From Usitatibacter sp035624355 (lineage in GTDB: Bacteria > Pseudomonadota > Gammaproteobacteria > Burkholderiales > Usitatibacteraceae), in contig DASPRQ010000025.1 in the NCBI GenBank assembly GCA_035624355.1, positions 1 through 64,000 on the forward strand: a stretch of 64,000 nt of DNA, written 5' to 3'. Of this stretch, positions 42,658-51,704 are shown in pieces. The first letter of the stretch is position 1, and each line of letters starts with the position of its first letter. The notes beneath the pieces were generated by a model, which saw only the letters and a program-made list of their open reading frames with translations, did not search any database and was not told the origin of the DNA. A program made the position numbers and the translations under genes.

Positions 42658-43455
42658 CTACTGCTCCTTGCGGATGAGGGACTTGAGCGAGCCCAGCAGC
42701 CCGCGCTTCTCCTCGGCGGTGGGCTCCGGCGGCGCCTTGTGCACCACGTACTGGGGCTCCGTCTTGGGGCGCGGCGCCGGGGCGCCGGTCGGCTTCGGAC
42801 TGAGCACCGAGCGCTTGACCACCTCGGCCCACTGGTTCGGCCGCCCGATCAGGTACTTCGCGAACTCCTCGACCCCCTGGTCGTTCATCTCCTGGGCGAG
42901 GAGGTTGAAGACGTCCACGGTGAAGCCGCCCACGTTCTTCGTGGCGATCTTCATCTTGCCCGTCTCGTGGTCGCCCTCGATCTTCGCCTGGACGCGGAAG
43001 TCGCACTTCACCCGGAAGACCTCGTGGGTGATGACCTTGCGCTCGTTGCGGAACTGCTCGCTCTTGTGCTCGATGTTCGACTGCCAGAGGATGTCCCGGA
43101 ACTTCTCCATGTCGTCCGGTCCCTTCTTCACCGTGAGCACCTTGTCGGACAAGCAGCGGTAGCCCACCTGCACCTCGCCGTAGTAGTCCTTGTCGATGAA
43201 GTGCTTCGAGCGGAAGTCGCAGAAGAAGTCCTTGATCACGAGCCCGTCGATCTTGCCGACGGTCGCGAGCTCGAACGCGAACGGGCTCGGCATCTGCACG
43301 ACGTTGAGCTGCTTGCCCAGGTCGTTCAGGTAGATGAAGGTCCTCCGCAGGGCGTGGTCGACCGCCACCGCGGTCGAGCGCATGCTCTCGGTCTTGTCGA
43401 CGTCCTGCGCCTTGAGGGCGTCAGCCTGCTTCTTCAGATCGTCCAGAAGTCCCAC
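42658..43455 (-). CDS. Conserved-looking hypothetical protein
   Basis: A 265-residue soluble protein I do not recognise. The N-terminus is helical and charged ('LLDDLKKQADALKAQD'), followed by a mixed alpha/beta middle with Cys in DFFCDF and YRCLSD, and a Pro-rich tail ('PKPTGAPAPRPKTEP') ending in a basic helix. Coding is supported by length, codon bias and a clean start near 43455 with AGGAGG upstream. It precedes the propeller/MoaD pair by 10 bases, so the three may be one operon. No function is inferred. Confidence 0.75.
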   Translation of the reverse strand: MGLLDDLKKQADALKAQDVDKTESMRSTAVAVDHALRRTFIYLNDLGKQLNVVQMPSPFAFELATVGKIDGLVIKDFFCDFRSKHFIDKDYYGEVQVGYRCLSDKVLTVKKGPDDMEKFRDILWQSNIEHKSEQFRNERKVITHEVFRVKCDFRVQAKIEGDHETGKMKIATKNVGGFTVDVFNLLAQEMNDQGVEEFAKYLIGRPNQWAEVVKRSVLSPKPTGAPAPRPKTEPQYVVHKAPPEPTAEEKRGLLGSLKSLIRKEQ

Positions 43456-43541
43456 GAACCCTCCTGCGATTCCGGATGCCCGAGGCGGATTTTAACGTAT
43501 GATCGCCGCGAGAACCAAAAAGCCGGAGCCCGCTTCTTTCG

Positions 43542-45035
43542 ATGAAGGCCGTGCTCGCCTTCGACCAGGGCACCACCAGCTCGCGCGCCATCGCCTTCGG
43601 GCATGACGGCCGAATCCTGGGAATGGCCCAGCAAGAATTCCGCCAGATCTTCCCCCAGCCCGGTTGGGTCGAGCACGACGCCCTCGAGATCTGGCAGACC
43701 CAGCGGGACGTGGCCGCCCGGGCCCTCGCGGGGGCCTCTCTGGGGCCGCGCGACGTCGCCGCCATCGGGATCGCCAACCAGCGGGAGACGACGGTGTTGT
43801 GGGAACGCTCCACGGGCCGTCCGGTGGCCAACGCGATCGTGTGGCAGGACCGACGCACCGCGTCCCGATGTGACGCTCTGCGACAGTCGGGGCTGGAGCC
43901 GGTCTTCACCCGCAAGACCGGCCTCGTGCTCGATCCGTACTTCTCCGGGACGAAGCTCGCCTGGCTCCTCGAGCATGTTCCCGGGGCCCGGGCGCGGGCC
44001 GACGCGGGCGAGCTCGCCTTCGGGACGGTCGATTCCTGGATCGCCTGGCAGCTCACGGGAGGCGCGGCCCACGTGACCGACGCGAGCAACGCCTCGCGCA
44101 CCCTGCTCTTCGACATCCACGCTCTCGACTGGGACGAGGAGCTGCTCGCGATCCTGCGCGTTCCGCGCGCGGTGCTGCCGCGCGTGGTGGCCTCGAGCGG
44201 GGCCTTCGGCGAGACCGCGTGCGAGGGGCTGCCCCGCGGGATCCCGATCGCGGGCCTCGCGGGCGACCAGCAGGCGGCGCTCTTCGGGCAGGCGTGCCAC
44301 CGCCCGGGCATGGCGAAGAACACCTACGGCACGGGCTGCTTCCTGCTGATGAACACCGGCGCACGCGCGGCCGCCTCCGCGAACGGCCTCGTCGCGACCG
44401 TGGGATGGCGCGGGGACGGCGCCGCGACCTACGCGCTCGAGGGCAGCGTCTTCATCGCGGGGGCGGCGATCCAGTGGCTGCGCGACGGGCTCGGGCTCAT
44501 CGCGCGCGCCGCCGACATCGAGGCGCTCGCCTCGAGCGTGCCGGACACGGGGGGCGTGCACTTCGTGCCGGCCCTCGCGGGCCTGGGCGCCCCCCACTGG
44601 GACCCGCACGCGCGCGGGGCGATCGTCGGGATCACGCGGGGGACGACGCGCGCCCACCTCGCCCGCGCGACCCTCGAGGCGATCGCGATGCAGGCCGCCG
44701 AGCTCATCGAGGCGATGTCCGCCGACTCGGGCATCGCCCTCACGGAGCTGCGCGTCGACGGGGGCGCCACGGCCTCGGGGCTGCTCATGCAGCTGCAGGC
44801 GGACCTGCTCGGCGTGCCGGTCGTGCGCCCGCGCGTCACCGAGACCACGGCCCTCGGGGCGGCCTACCTCGCCGGCCTCGGCACGGGCTTCTGGAAGGAC
44901 GCGGCGGAGATCGCCTCGCTCTGGGAGCGCGAGCGCGAGTTCGAGCCGCGCATGGCGCGCGACGAGGCGGCCGCGCGGCTCGGCGAATGGCGGCGCGCCG
45001 TGGAGCGCTCGCGCGGCTGGGCGCGCGCCTCTTGA
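43542..45035 (+). CDS. glpK: Glycerol kinase
   Basis: FGGY-family kinase making glycerol-3-phosphate from glycerol and ATP. 497 residues, standard length. Seen: the phosphate motif FDQGTTSSRAI at the N-terminus, 'NQRETTVLWERSTGRPVANAIVWQDRRT', GTVDSW and the adenosine-motif region 'DGGATASGLLMQLQADLLGVPV'. It is transcribed away from the unknown gene and converges on orn. Together with ugpBAEC it points to glycerol/glycerol-phosphate use; no glpD or glpF is in the window. Confidence 0.97.
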   Translation: MKAVLAFDQGTTSSRAIAFGHDGRILGMAQQEFRQIFPQPGWVEHDALEIWQTQRDVAARALAGASLGPRDVAAIGIANQRETTVLWERSTGRPVANAIVWQDRRTASRCDALRQSGLEPVFTRKTGLVLDPYFSGTKLAWLLEHVPGARARADAGELAFGTVDSWIAWQLTGGAAHVTDASNASRTLLFDIHALDWDEELLAILRVPRAVLPRVVASSGAFGETACEGLPRGIPIAGLAGDQQAALFGQACHRPGMAKNTYGTGCFLLMNTGARAAASANGLVATVGWRGDGAATYALEGSVFIAGAAIQWLRDGLGLIARAADIEALASSVPDTGGVHFVPALAGLGAPHWDPHARGAIVGITRGTTRAHLARATLEAIAMQAAELIEAMSADSGIALTELRVDGGATASGLLMQLQADLLGVPVVRPRVTETTALGAAYLAGLGTGFWKDAAEIASLWEREREFEPRMARDEAAARLGEWRRAVERSRGWARAS

Positions 45036-45046
45036 GCGCCCCGACC

Positions 45047-45613
45047 CTAGCCGCCCGCCTCCAGGCGCAGGAAGTGGCGCCGGTAGTGGCGCAGCTCCTC
45101 GATCGACTCGTACACGTCCGCGAGGGCCTCGTGGCGTCCCTCCTTCGCCACGCCCTGCAGCACGTCCGGGCGCCAGCGCCGGGCGAGCTCCTTGAGCGTC
45201 GAGACGTCGACGATGCGGTAGTGCAGGTACCGGTCGAAGGCCGGCATGTAGCGGGCCATGAAGCGCCGGTCCTGGTGCACGGTGTTGCCCGCGAGCGGGG
45301 CCGTGCGCTCGGCAACGATCGGCTTCAGGAACTCGATGAGCCGCGCCTCGACCTCGGCCTCGGTGAACGTCGAGGCCCGCACGCGGTCCACCAGCCCCGA
45401 CTTGCCGTGCGTCGCCTTGTTCCACGAGTCCATCGCCTCGAGCACCTCGTCGGGCTGGTGGATCACGTAGACGGGCGCCTCGGCGATGGTGTCGAGGTCC
45501 GCGTCGGTGACCACCATCGCGACCTCGAGGATGCGGTCCCGGTCGGGAACGAGCCCGGACATCTCCATGTCTATCCAGACCAGCGGGGTCCTGTCCTGCG
45601 TCGCCTGTGCCAT
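45047..45613 (-). CDS. orn: Oligoribonuclease
   Basis: DEDDh 3'-5' exoribonuclease that finishes RNA decay and degrades pGpG from cyclic-di-GMP turnover. 188 residues with the catalytic motifs WIDMEMSGL (Asp/Glu), 'NTVHQDRRFMARYMP' and HEALADVYES (His and Asp). The pGpG role links it functionally to signal turnover: HD-GYP proteins make GMP or pGpG. Divergent from the M48 protease gene. Confidence 0.96.
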   Translation of the reverse strand: MAQATQDRTPLVWIDMEMSGLVPDRDRILEVAMVVTDADLDTIAEAPVYVIHQPDEVLEAMDSWNKATHGKSGLVDRVRASTFTEAEVEARLIEFLKPIVAERTAPLAGNTVHQDRRFMARYMPAFDRYLHYRIVDVSTLKELARRWRPDVLQGVAKEGRHEALADVYESIEELRHYRRHFLRLEAGG

Positions 45614-45675
45614 GAGATCCGGGTCTCGCGCCTCGCGCCGATTGTGTCACGGCGGGCGCGTAACCTCCAAGCCAA

Positions 45676-46944
45676 TTGACCGCCACCTCCTTTTCCGCCG
45701 TATTCGCCGCCTTCGTGGTCGCCGCGCTCGCCTGGCGCACCTGGCTCGCGCTGCGCCAGCGGCGCCACGTGGCCCTGCATCGCGACCGCGTGCCCGCCGA
45801 CTTCGAGGCGCTGATCCCGCTCGAGGCGCACCGCAAGGCGGCCGACTACACGCTCGACAAGCAGCGCCTCGGCATCGCCGAGACGTGGGCCGTCGACGGC
45901 GCGGTGCTGCTCGCCCTCACGCTCGGCGGGGGCGTGGCGGCCATCGACGCGCTGAGCGCGAGGCTCCTCGGCCCGGGGCGCGTGCGCGAGCTCGCCACGG
46001 TCTTCGGCGTGATCCTCGCGAGCACGCTCGCCACACTCCCCTTCGAGGCGTGGCGCACTTTCGTGATCGAGACGCGCTACGGCTTCAACCGCACGACGCC
46101 CGCGCTCTTCGTCGCCGACATCGCGAAGTCCGCGGCGCTGGCCGCGGCGCTCGGCACGCCGCTGCTGCTCGCCGTCTTCTGGTTCGTGCAGGCCGCGGGG
46201 CGCTACTGGTGGCTCTACACGTGGGTCGCGTGGATGCTCTTCACGCTGCTCCTGGTGACGATCTTCCCGCGCTGGATCGCGCCGCTCTTCAACCGCTTCA
46301 CGCCGCTCGAGCAGGGCGAGCTGCGCCGCCGCATCGAGGCGCTGCTCGAGCGCTGCGGCTTCCGCTCGGGGGGGTTGTACGTGATGGACGGCTCGAGGCG
46401 CTCGAGCCACGGCAACGCCTACTTCACCGGCTTCGGCGCCCAGAAGCGCATCGTCTTCTTCGACACCCTCATGGAGCGGCTCACGCCCGCGGAGATCGAG
46501 GCCGTGCTCGCCCACGAGCTGGGCCACTTCGCGCGCGGCCACATCCCGCGCCTGCTCGCGATCCGTTTCGCGCTCGCCCTGCTGCTGCTCGCGATCCTCG
46601 GCTGGCTCTACGGCGAGCCGGCCTTCTACGGGGCCCTGCGCCTGCCGGCCCCCGGCATCGGCGCGGCGCTCGCGGGCTTCGCGCTCATCGTCCCCGTGTT
46701 CACGTTCCCCTTCCAGCCGCTCTCGAGCCTGCTCGCGCGCCGCCAGGAGTTCGAGGCGGACGCGTTCGCCGCGAGCCACGCGAACGCCGAGGACCTCGTG
46801 AGCGCGCTCGCCAAGCTCTACCGCGACAACGCCTCCACGCTCACGCCCGACCCGCTGCACTCGCTGGTGTATGATTCCCATCCCCCCGCGGCGCTGCGCA
46901 TCGACCACCTGCGGCGCGGCCGCGGAGCCCTGTCGACCCTGTAG
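45676..46944 (+). CDS. M48 integral-membrane metalloprotease (STE24/HtpX type)
   Basis: A 422-residue membrane zinc protease. Seen: several hydrophobic helices, 'PFEAWRTFVIETRYGFN' (a Ste24-type conserved stretch), HELGHFARGH (zinc motif) and a later 'RRQEFEADAFA' with the third ligand. This layout matches CAAX-protease-like M48A proteins rather than HtpX. Start TTG 45676. Followed by the pterin dehydratase after 11 bases, with rsgA next in line. Confidence 0.9.
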   Translation: MTATSFSAVFAAFVVAALAWRTWLALRQRRHVALHRDRVPADFEALIPLEAHRKAADYTLDKQRLGIAETWAVDGAVLLALTLGGGVAAIDALSARLLGPGRVRELATVFGVILASTLATLPFEAWRTFVIETRYGFNRTTPALFVADIAKSAALAAALGTPLLLAVFWFVQAAGRYWWLYTWVAWMLFTLLLVTIFPRWIAPLFNRFTPLEQGELRRRIEALLERCGFRSGGLYVMDGSRRSSHGNAYFTGFGAQKRIVFFDTLMERLTPAEIEAVLAHELGHFARGHIPRLLAIRFALALLLLAILGWLYGEPAFYGALRLPAPGIGAALAGFALIVPVFTFPFQPLSSLLARRQEFEADAFAASHANAEDLVSALAKLYRDNASTLTPDPLHSLVYDSHPPAALRIDHLRRGRGALSTL

Positions 46945-46955
46945 CGGAACGCCCC

Positions 46956-47285
46956 ATGAACGAGCTCGCGCGCAAGAAGTGCAAGCCCTGCGAGGGAGGT
47001 GTCGCGCCCCTCTCGCCCGAGCAGGTGCGGCCCCTGCTCAAGGGCCTCGAGGGGTGGGCGCTCGAGGCCGGCGCCATCGCCAAGACCTACCGCTTCCGCA
47101 ACTACTTCGAGACGATGGCCTTCGTGAACGCCGCGGCGTGGGTGTCGCACCGCGAGGACCACCACCCCGACCTGCTGGTGGGCTACAACCAATGCCGCGT
47201 GTCGTACGTGACGCACGCGATCGGCGGGCTGTCGGAGAACGACTTCATCTGCGCTGCCAAGCTCGACGCCCTGTTCGAGATCTGA
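46956..47285 (+). CDS. phhB: Pterin-4a-carbinolamine dehydratase
   Basis: A 109-residue enzyme that dehydrates 4a-hydroxytetrahydrobiopterin, the cofactor product of phenylalanine hydroxylase. Seen: 'YRFRNYFETMAFVNAAAWVSHREDHHPDL', with the HxxHH-type EDHHPD motif and 'VTHAIGGLSENDF'. No phenylalanine hydroxylase gene is adjacent, so the pterin partner is elsewhere or a different cofactor role applies. In line with the M48 gene and rsgA. Confidence 0.93.
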   Translation: MNELARKKCKPCEGGVAPLSPEQVRPLLKGLEGWALEAGAIAKTYRFRNYFETMAFVNAAAWVSHREDHHPDLLVGYNQCRVSYVTHAIGGLSENDFICAAKLDALFEI

Positions 47286-47291
47286 CGGCGG

Positions 47292-48221
47292 ATGACGACC
47301 CGCAGGGAGAGGGAGCAGCAGGTCGTCGTCGAGGGGCGGGTGATCGCCGACTTCGGCCGCGAGTTCCTCGTCGAGCTCGCCGACAAGCGCCAGATCGTGT
47401 GCACCCGCAAGGGCAAGAAGCAGGACGCCACGTGCGGCGATTTCGTCGAGGTGCGCCTCACGGGCTCGGCCCAGGGATCGATCGAGCGGGTGGGCACGCG
47501 CCGCAACCTGCTGTACCGCTCGGACCAGTGGCGCGAGAAGACGCTCGCGGCCAACGTCGACCAGGTCGTGATCCTCCTCGCGCCGCAGCCGCCGTTCAGC
47601 GAGGCGTTCCTCAACCTTTCCCTCGTCGCCTGCGAGGCGGCGCGCATCCCCGTGATCGTCGCCCTCAACAAGAGCGACCTGCCGGAGCACGCCGCGGCGC
47701 TCGCTTCGCTGCGCAACTACGAGGCGATCGGCTATACGGTCATCAGCATGTCGGCCAAGTTCGACGGCGCGCAGCCGCTGCGCCCCTACCTCGACCGCAG
47801 GCTCACGCTCCTCGTGGGCCAGAGCGGCATGGGAAAGTCGCGGACCGTCAACGCGCTCGTGCTCTCGGACGTGGCGCGCGTGGGCGAGCTCACCGGCACG
47901 CTCAACGCCGGCACCCACACCACCACGTTCTCGAGGATCTACCGCCTCGACCGCGACAGCGCGATCATCGACACGCCGGGCTTCCAGTCCTTCGGCCTGT
48001 TCCACCTCACCGAGGACCAGATCGGGGAGGCGATGCGCGAGTTCCGCCCGTGGCTCGGGCGCTGCAAGTTCAACGACTGCGCCCACCTCGGGGAGCCGGG
48101 CTGCGCGGTGATCGAGGCGGCGCAGCGCGGCGAGATCAGCGCCGAGCGCCTCTCGTTCTACCAGGTGCTCATCGAGCAGCACCGGGAGCTGCACGAGGAG
48201 CACCCGGAATGGACGCGCTGA
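47292..48221 (+). CDS. rsgA: Ribosome small-subunit GTPase RsgA
   Basis: Late 30S assembly GTPase, 309 residues. N-terminal OB fold ('GRVIADFGREFLVELADKRQIVCTRKGKK'), a circularly permuted GTPase domain with NKSDL before GQSGMGKS (Walker A) and DTPGF, and a C-terminal zinc finger CKFNDCAHLGEPGC. In many proteobacteria rsgA neighbours orn, as here with the M48 and pterin genes between. Converges on the amrS gene with a 4-base gap. Confidence 0.96.
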   Translation: MTTRREREQQVVVEGRVIADFGREFLVELADKRQIVCTRKGKKQDATCGDFVEVRLTGSAQGSIERVGTRRNLLYRSDQWREKTLAANVDQVVILLAPQPPFSEAFLNLSLVACEAARIPVIVALNKSDLPEHAAALASLRNYEAIGYTVISMSAKFDGAQPLRPYLDRRLTLLVGQSGMGKSRTVNALVLSDVARVGELTGTLNAGTHTTTFSRIYRLDRDSAIIDTPGFQSFGLFHLTEDQIGEAMREFRPWLGRCKFNDCAHLGEPGCAVIEAAQRGEISAERLSFYQVLIEQHRELHEEHPEWTR

Positions 48222-48225
48222 GGTC

Positions 48226-49332
48226 CTAGCGGCCGATCGCGAGCGGGATGCGCCGGCGGCCGAACTGCGCCTTGCGGTCGAAAGGAACGAAGACCCCGGC
48301 GATCGCGGTGCCGCAGTCGGGGCAGGTGCCGTCGCCGGCGAGGCGATAGGCGCCGATGTGGTGCCAGTCGCGCTCGATGAGCGCCGCGCCGCAGCCGGGG
48401 CAGCAGGTCGTGCCCCCTTCCCGGTCGTGCACGTTGCCCGTGTAGACGTAGTGCAGCCCCTCGTCGAGGGCAATGCGCCGCGCGCGGGCGACGCTCGCCG
48501 CCGAGGTCGCAGGCGTGTCGAGCATCTTGAAGTCCGGGTGGAACGCGGTGAAGTGCACGGGCACGTCGGGGCCGAGCTCGCGGCGGATCCAGCGGCTTTC
48601 CTCGCGGATCTCGGCGTCGGAGTCGTTGCGCCCGGGGATGAGCAGCGTCGTGATCTCGAGCCAGACCTTCGTCTCGTGGTGCAGGTAGGCGAGCGTGTCG
48701 AGCACCGGGGCGAGGTGCGCGCCGGTGAGCTTCACGTAGAACTCGTCGGTGAAGCCCTTCAGGTCCACGTTCGCCGCGTCCATCTTCGCGTAGAACTCGC
48801 GCCGCGGCTCCGGGGAGATGTACCCCGCCGTGACCGCCACCGTGCGCACGCCGGCGTCCCGGCACGCGTCGGCGCAATCCATGGCGTACTCGGCGAAGAT
48901 CACCGGGTCGTTGTAGGTGAAGGCCACGCTCGCGCAGCCGCTCTCGGCGGCCGCGCGCGCGATCGCCTCGGGCGAGGCGCGGTCCATGAGCCGGTCCATG
49001 TCGCGCGACTTCGAGATGTCCCAGTTCTGGCAGAACTTGCACGCGAGGTTGCATCCCGCGGTGCCGAACGAGAGCACGGCGCTGCCCGGCAGGAAATGGT
49101 TGAGCGGCTTCTTCTCGATGGGATCGATGCAGAAGCCCGACGAGCGCCCGTAGGTCGTGAGCACCATCGCGTCGCCCACCCGCGCGCGCACGAAGCAGGC
49201 GCCGCGCTGGCCCTCGTGCAGCCGGCACTCGCGCGGGCACAGGTCGCACTGCACGCGCCCGTCGTCGAGGCGGTGCCACCACCTTCCCGGGTGGAGCGGC
49301 TCCTCGATGGGCTCGGGCACGCGCGCGGTCAC
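48226..49332 (-). CDS. amrS: AmmeMemoRadiSam system radical SAM enzyme
   Basis: A 368-residue radical SAM protein. Seen: CNLACKFC (the CX3CX2C iron-sulfur motif, about residues 94-101), an N-terminal CDLCPREC motif, and two C-terminal CxxC pairs (CCPGCG, CPDCG). This domain set matches the AmmeMemoRadiSam radical SAM member. GTG 49332 overlaps the amrA stop (GTGA), so the three genes are coupled. The reaction is unknown to me; radical chemistry on a small molecule is the general expectation. Confidence 0.9.
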   Translation of the reverse strand: MTARVPEPIEEPLHPGRWWHRLDDGRVQCDLCPRECRLHEGQRGACFVRARVGDAMVLTTYGRSSGFCIDPIEKKPLNHFLPGSAVLSFGTAGCNLACKFCQNWDISKSRDMDRLMDRASPEAIARAAAESGCASVAFTYNDPVIFAEYAMDCADACRDAGVRTVAVTAGYISPEPRREFYAKMDAANVDLKGFTDEFYVKLTGAHLAPVLDTLAYLHHETKVWLEITTLLIPGRNDSDAEIREESRWIRRELGPDVPVHFTAFHPDFKMLDTPATSAASVARARRIALDEGLHYVYTGNVHDREGGTTCCPGCGAALIERDWHHIGAYRLAGDGTCPDCGTAIAGVFVPFDRKAQFGRRRIPLAIGR

Positions 49333-49874
49333 CGGTACTTCTCCACGGTGTAGCGCGACACGGCGAGCCGCGGGTGCCAGAAGCGCACGGGCAGCCCCGC
49401 CTTGCGGCGCAGCTCCGCGAGGAAATCGACCGGGTCGGGGAGGCTTTCCCAGACCTGGGGCAGGAACGTCGCGCGCAGCTCCTCGTACTCCAGCACGAGG
49501 CCGTCCACGCCGGGACGCAGCAGCGCGACGAGCTCGGCCTCGCTCGCCGCCTCGATCGGCACGCGCGCCGACAGGACCGACACTTCCACCTCGAGGCGGT
49601 CGCGGATGTCGGCAGTGACGGGCGGGAAGCGCGGGTCGCGATAGGCCGCCGCGCGGGCGTTGTGGGCGACGTCGTCGCCCAGGGGCCGGTGCGCGTCCAC
49701 CGTGCCGATGCATCCGCGCAGCTCGCCGCCTTCGCGCAGCGTCACGAAGCTCGCCGCCGTGGCTCGAAGCCACTCCTCGTCCCACTGGCGCGCCGCACGC
49801 GCGTTCGGGCCGTCGGCGAGGGCCTCGCGCGCGATGCCGAGCAGGACGCGCCCGCGGCGCTCGCGCTCAGCCAC
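49329..49874 (-). CDS. amrA: AMMECR1-domain protein
   Basis: A 181-residue protein with the AMMECR1 signature LRGCIGT and the flanking 'NARAAAYRDPRFPPVT', the whole protein being one such domain. AMMECR1 proteins are found in all domains of life; function is not defined. GTG 49874 lies inside the end of the MEMO-like gene (8-base overlap). Together with amrB and amrS it forms the AmmeMemoRadiSam trio. Confidence 0.93.
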   Translation of the reverse strand: MAERERRGRVLLGIAREALADGPNARAARQWDEEWLRATAASFVTLREGGELRGCIGTVDAHRPLGDDVAHNARAAAYRDPRFPPVTADIRDRLEVEVSVLSARVPIEAASEAELVALLRPGVDGLVLEYEELRATFLPQVWESLPDPVDFLAELRRKAGLPVRFWHPRLAVSRYTVEKYR

Positions 49875-50670
49875 GGCTCGCCTCGTGGAAGGCGAAGGCG
49901 CCGTAGCCCACGACCCGGTCGCGGTCGCCCGCGGTGTCGCCCGAGTTGCGCAGGTCCACGAGGCGCGCCTCGAGGCCGCGCCGGCGCGCCACTTCGAGCA
50001 GGCCGTTGATGGGCGCCGCACCGCACGCGTCCTCCGGCTCGAGGCCCGGCTCGAGCCCGAGGATCGAGCGCGCAGTGCCGCCGTCGCGCCGGCGCGCCGC
50101 CTCGTACGGCAGGTAATGGGACAGGTCCGAGCTCACGACGACGAGCGTCTCCTCGCCGCCCCAGAGCGCTTCGAGGAGCGCGGCCATCTCGTCGGGCGAG
50201 GCGTCGCCGACGACGATCGGCACGAGGCGGAAGGCGCCCAGCACGGCCTGCAGGAACGGCAGGTGCACCTCGAGCGAGTGCTCGAGCGCGTGCGCGCGAT
50301 CGCTCACCTCGACGCACGCGAAGCGCCGGATCGACTCGATCGCCTCCACGTCGAGGGCGACCGCGCCCAGGGGAGAGGCGAAGGCCGCCGCCGAAGGCAC
50401 GGCCGCGCCGCGGACGTAGACCCGGTGGGCGGGCCCGGCGAGCACGACCCGGCGCACGCGCCCCGCGAGCGGCGCGAGGCGCGCGTAGGCGCTCGCCGCG
50501 ATCGGTCCCGAATAGATGTAGCCGGCGTGCGGCGCGATGATCGCCTTGGGGGCGCGCTCGCCGGCATCGGGCGCCGCGGCGGCCAGATGGGCGGCGACCT
50601 CGGCGGCCAGCGCGGCGGGCTCGCCGGGGTAGAAACTGCCGGCCACGGCGGCCGGGCGCACTGCGGGCAT
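49867..50670 (-). CDS. amrB: MEMO1-family protein
   Basis: A 267-residue protein of the MEMO family, which resembles nonhaem iron dioxygenases. Seen: AIIAPHAGYIYSG (conserved His), 'EHSLEVHLPFLQ', VVSSDLSHYLPY and 'CGAAPINGLLE' (conserved Cys near the pocket), all typical. GGAGGTGATCCC directly upstream is a strong ribosome binding site. First of the trio on the transcript. Confidence 0.93.
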   Translation of the reverse strand: MPAVRPAAVAGSFYPGEPAALAAEVAAHLAAAAPDAGERAPKAIIAPHAGYIYSGPIAASAYARLAPLAGRVRRVVLAGPAHRVYVRGAAVPSAAAFASPLGAVALDVEAIESIRRFACVEVSDRAHALEHSLEVHLPFLQAVLGAFRLVPIVVGDASPDEMAALLEALWGGEETLVVVSSDLSHYLPYEAARRRDGGTARSILGLEPGLEPEDACGAAPINGLLEVARRRGLEARLVDLRNSGDTAGDRDRVVGYGAFAFHEASRG

Positions 50671-50759
50671 GGGATCACCTCCGTTGCCTCCGGAGATGGG
50701 TGCAGCCTAGCACTTTCGCAAGAGCGGCCGCCGGGCGCCGCCGCGGGGTCGCGCGGCGA

Positions 50760-51680
50760 TCAGGCGTAGCGCAGCGCGGCGTCGAGCAGGTACACGACGA
50801 GCCACAGAGCGAGCGCCCGCCACAGCAGCCCCTCGAGGCTCGCGAGCGAATCCTCGCGCGCGCCCTCGCCCACGCCCAGGGCCGGGCGCGCGACGATCGC
50901 CCCGTTCTCGGAGACGGGGTCGCCGAGGCGGGCGCCGAGGGCCCCGGCGCCGCTCGCGAGCACGATGCCCTCCTCCGGACGGATCCAGGCCGCGGCCTGG
51001 GAGCGCCAGCAATAGATCGCGTCCTCGAAATCGCCGACCACCGCGAAGGCGAAGGCGGTCAGGCGCTGCGGGATCCAGTCGATCGCGCGGAAGGCGCGCG
51101 CGGCGAACCAGCCGAAGTCGCGCTCCTGCGGGTCGGCGAGGCCCTCCCAGCTCGTCGCCGCCCGCCAGGCGAGCGGGTAAAGGACGAGGCCCAGCGGCCC
51201 GGGAAGCACGAGGTACCAGAAGAGGGGCGCGAACACCCCGTGGTGCGCCTCCCGCAGCGCGTGCTCGGCCGCGAGACGCGCGACGGACCCCGCGTCGTCG
51301 GCGTCGACCGCCACGCCCTGCCACTGGGAAAGGCGCCGGGCCGCGCCCGCGACGTCGCCGTCGCGCAGCCTCTTCTCGATCGCGGCGAGCTCGCCCACGG
51401 TCCCCAGGAACCGCAGGCTCCCGTACAGCACGACGATGTCGAGGAGCCAAAGCGCGAACGGGTGGATCGCCGCGGCGGCCACGGTCACGAGCCCCGCGGG
51501 GATCATCACGCCGAACATGAGCGCGAGCCACGCGACGATCCCCGAGTTGCGGTCGCCCGCGTCGAGCCGCTTCGCCGCCGACAGGCACATGCGCCCGTAG
51601 AAGGCCATCAGCGGCTGGCGCGGCGGCGGCGGCCACGCGTGCTGCCCGAGGAGGCTCACGAGGAGGGCGAGGAGGTTCAC
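50760..51680 (-). CDS. CobD/CbiB-like membrane protein
   Basis: A 306-residue protein with several hydrophobic helices and a CobD/CbiB-type layout: a central 'RLSQWQGVAVDADDAGSVARLAAEHALREAHHGVFAPLFWYLV' where a conserved 'E-x-x-x-D-G-V-x-x-P-x-F' is expected and here reads EAHHGVFAPLF. A role in adenosylcobinamide synthesis or in cell-wall signalling (AmpE-like) are both possible; no cobalamin genes are nearby. Some betaproteobacteria carry a similar gene annotated only as CobD/CbiB family. Confidence 0.7.
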   Translation of the reverse strand: MNLLALLVSLLGQHAWPPPPRQPLMAFYGRMCLSAAKRLDAGDRNSGIVAWLALMFGVMIPAGLVTVAAAAIHPFALWLLDIVVLYGSLRFLGTVGELAAIEKRLRDGDVAGAARRLSQWQGVAVDADDAGSVARLAAEHALREAHHGVFAPLFWYLVLPGPLGLVLYPLAWRAATSWEGLADPQERDFGWFAARAFRAIDWIPQRLTAFAFAVVGDFEDAIYCWRSQAAAWIRPEEGIVLASGAGALGARLGDPVSENGAIVARPALGVGEGAREDSLASLEGLLWRALALWLVVYLLDAALRYA

Positions 51681-51704
51681 GGCGGCGCTCCGGCGACGGC
51701 CCGA

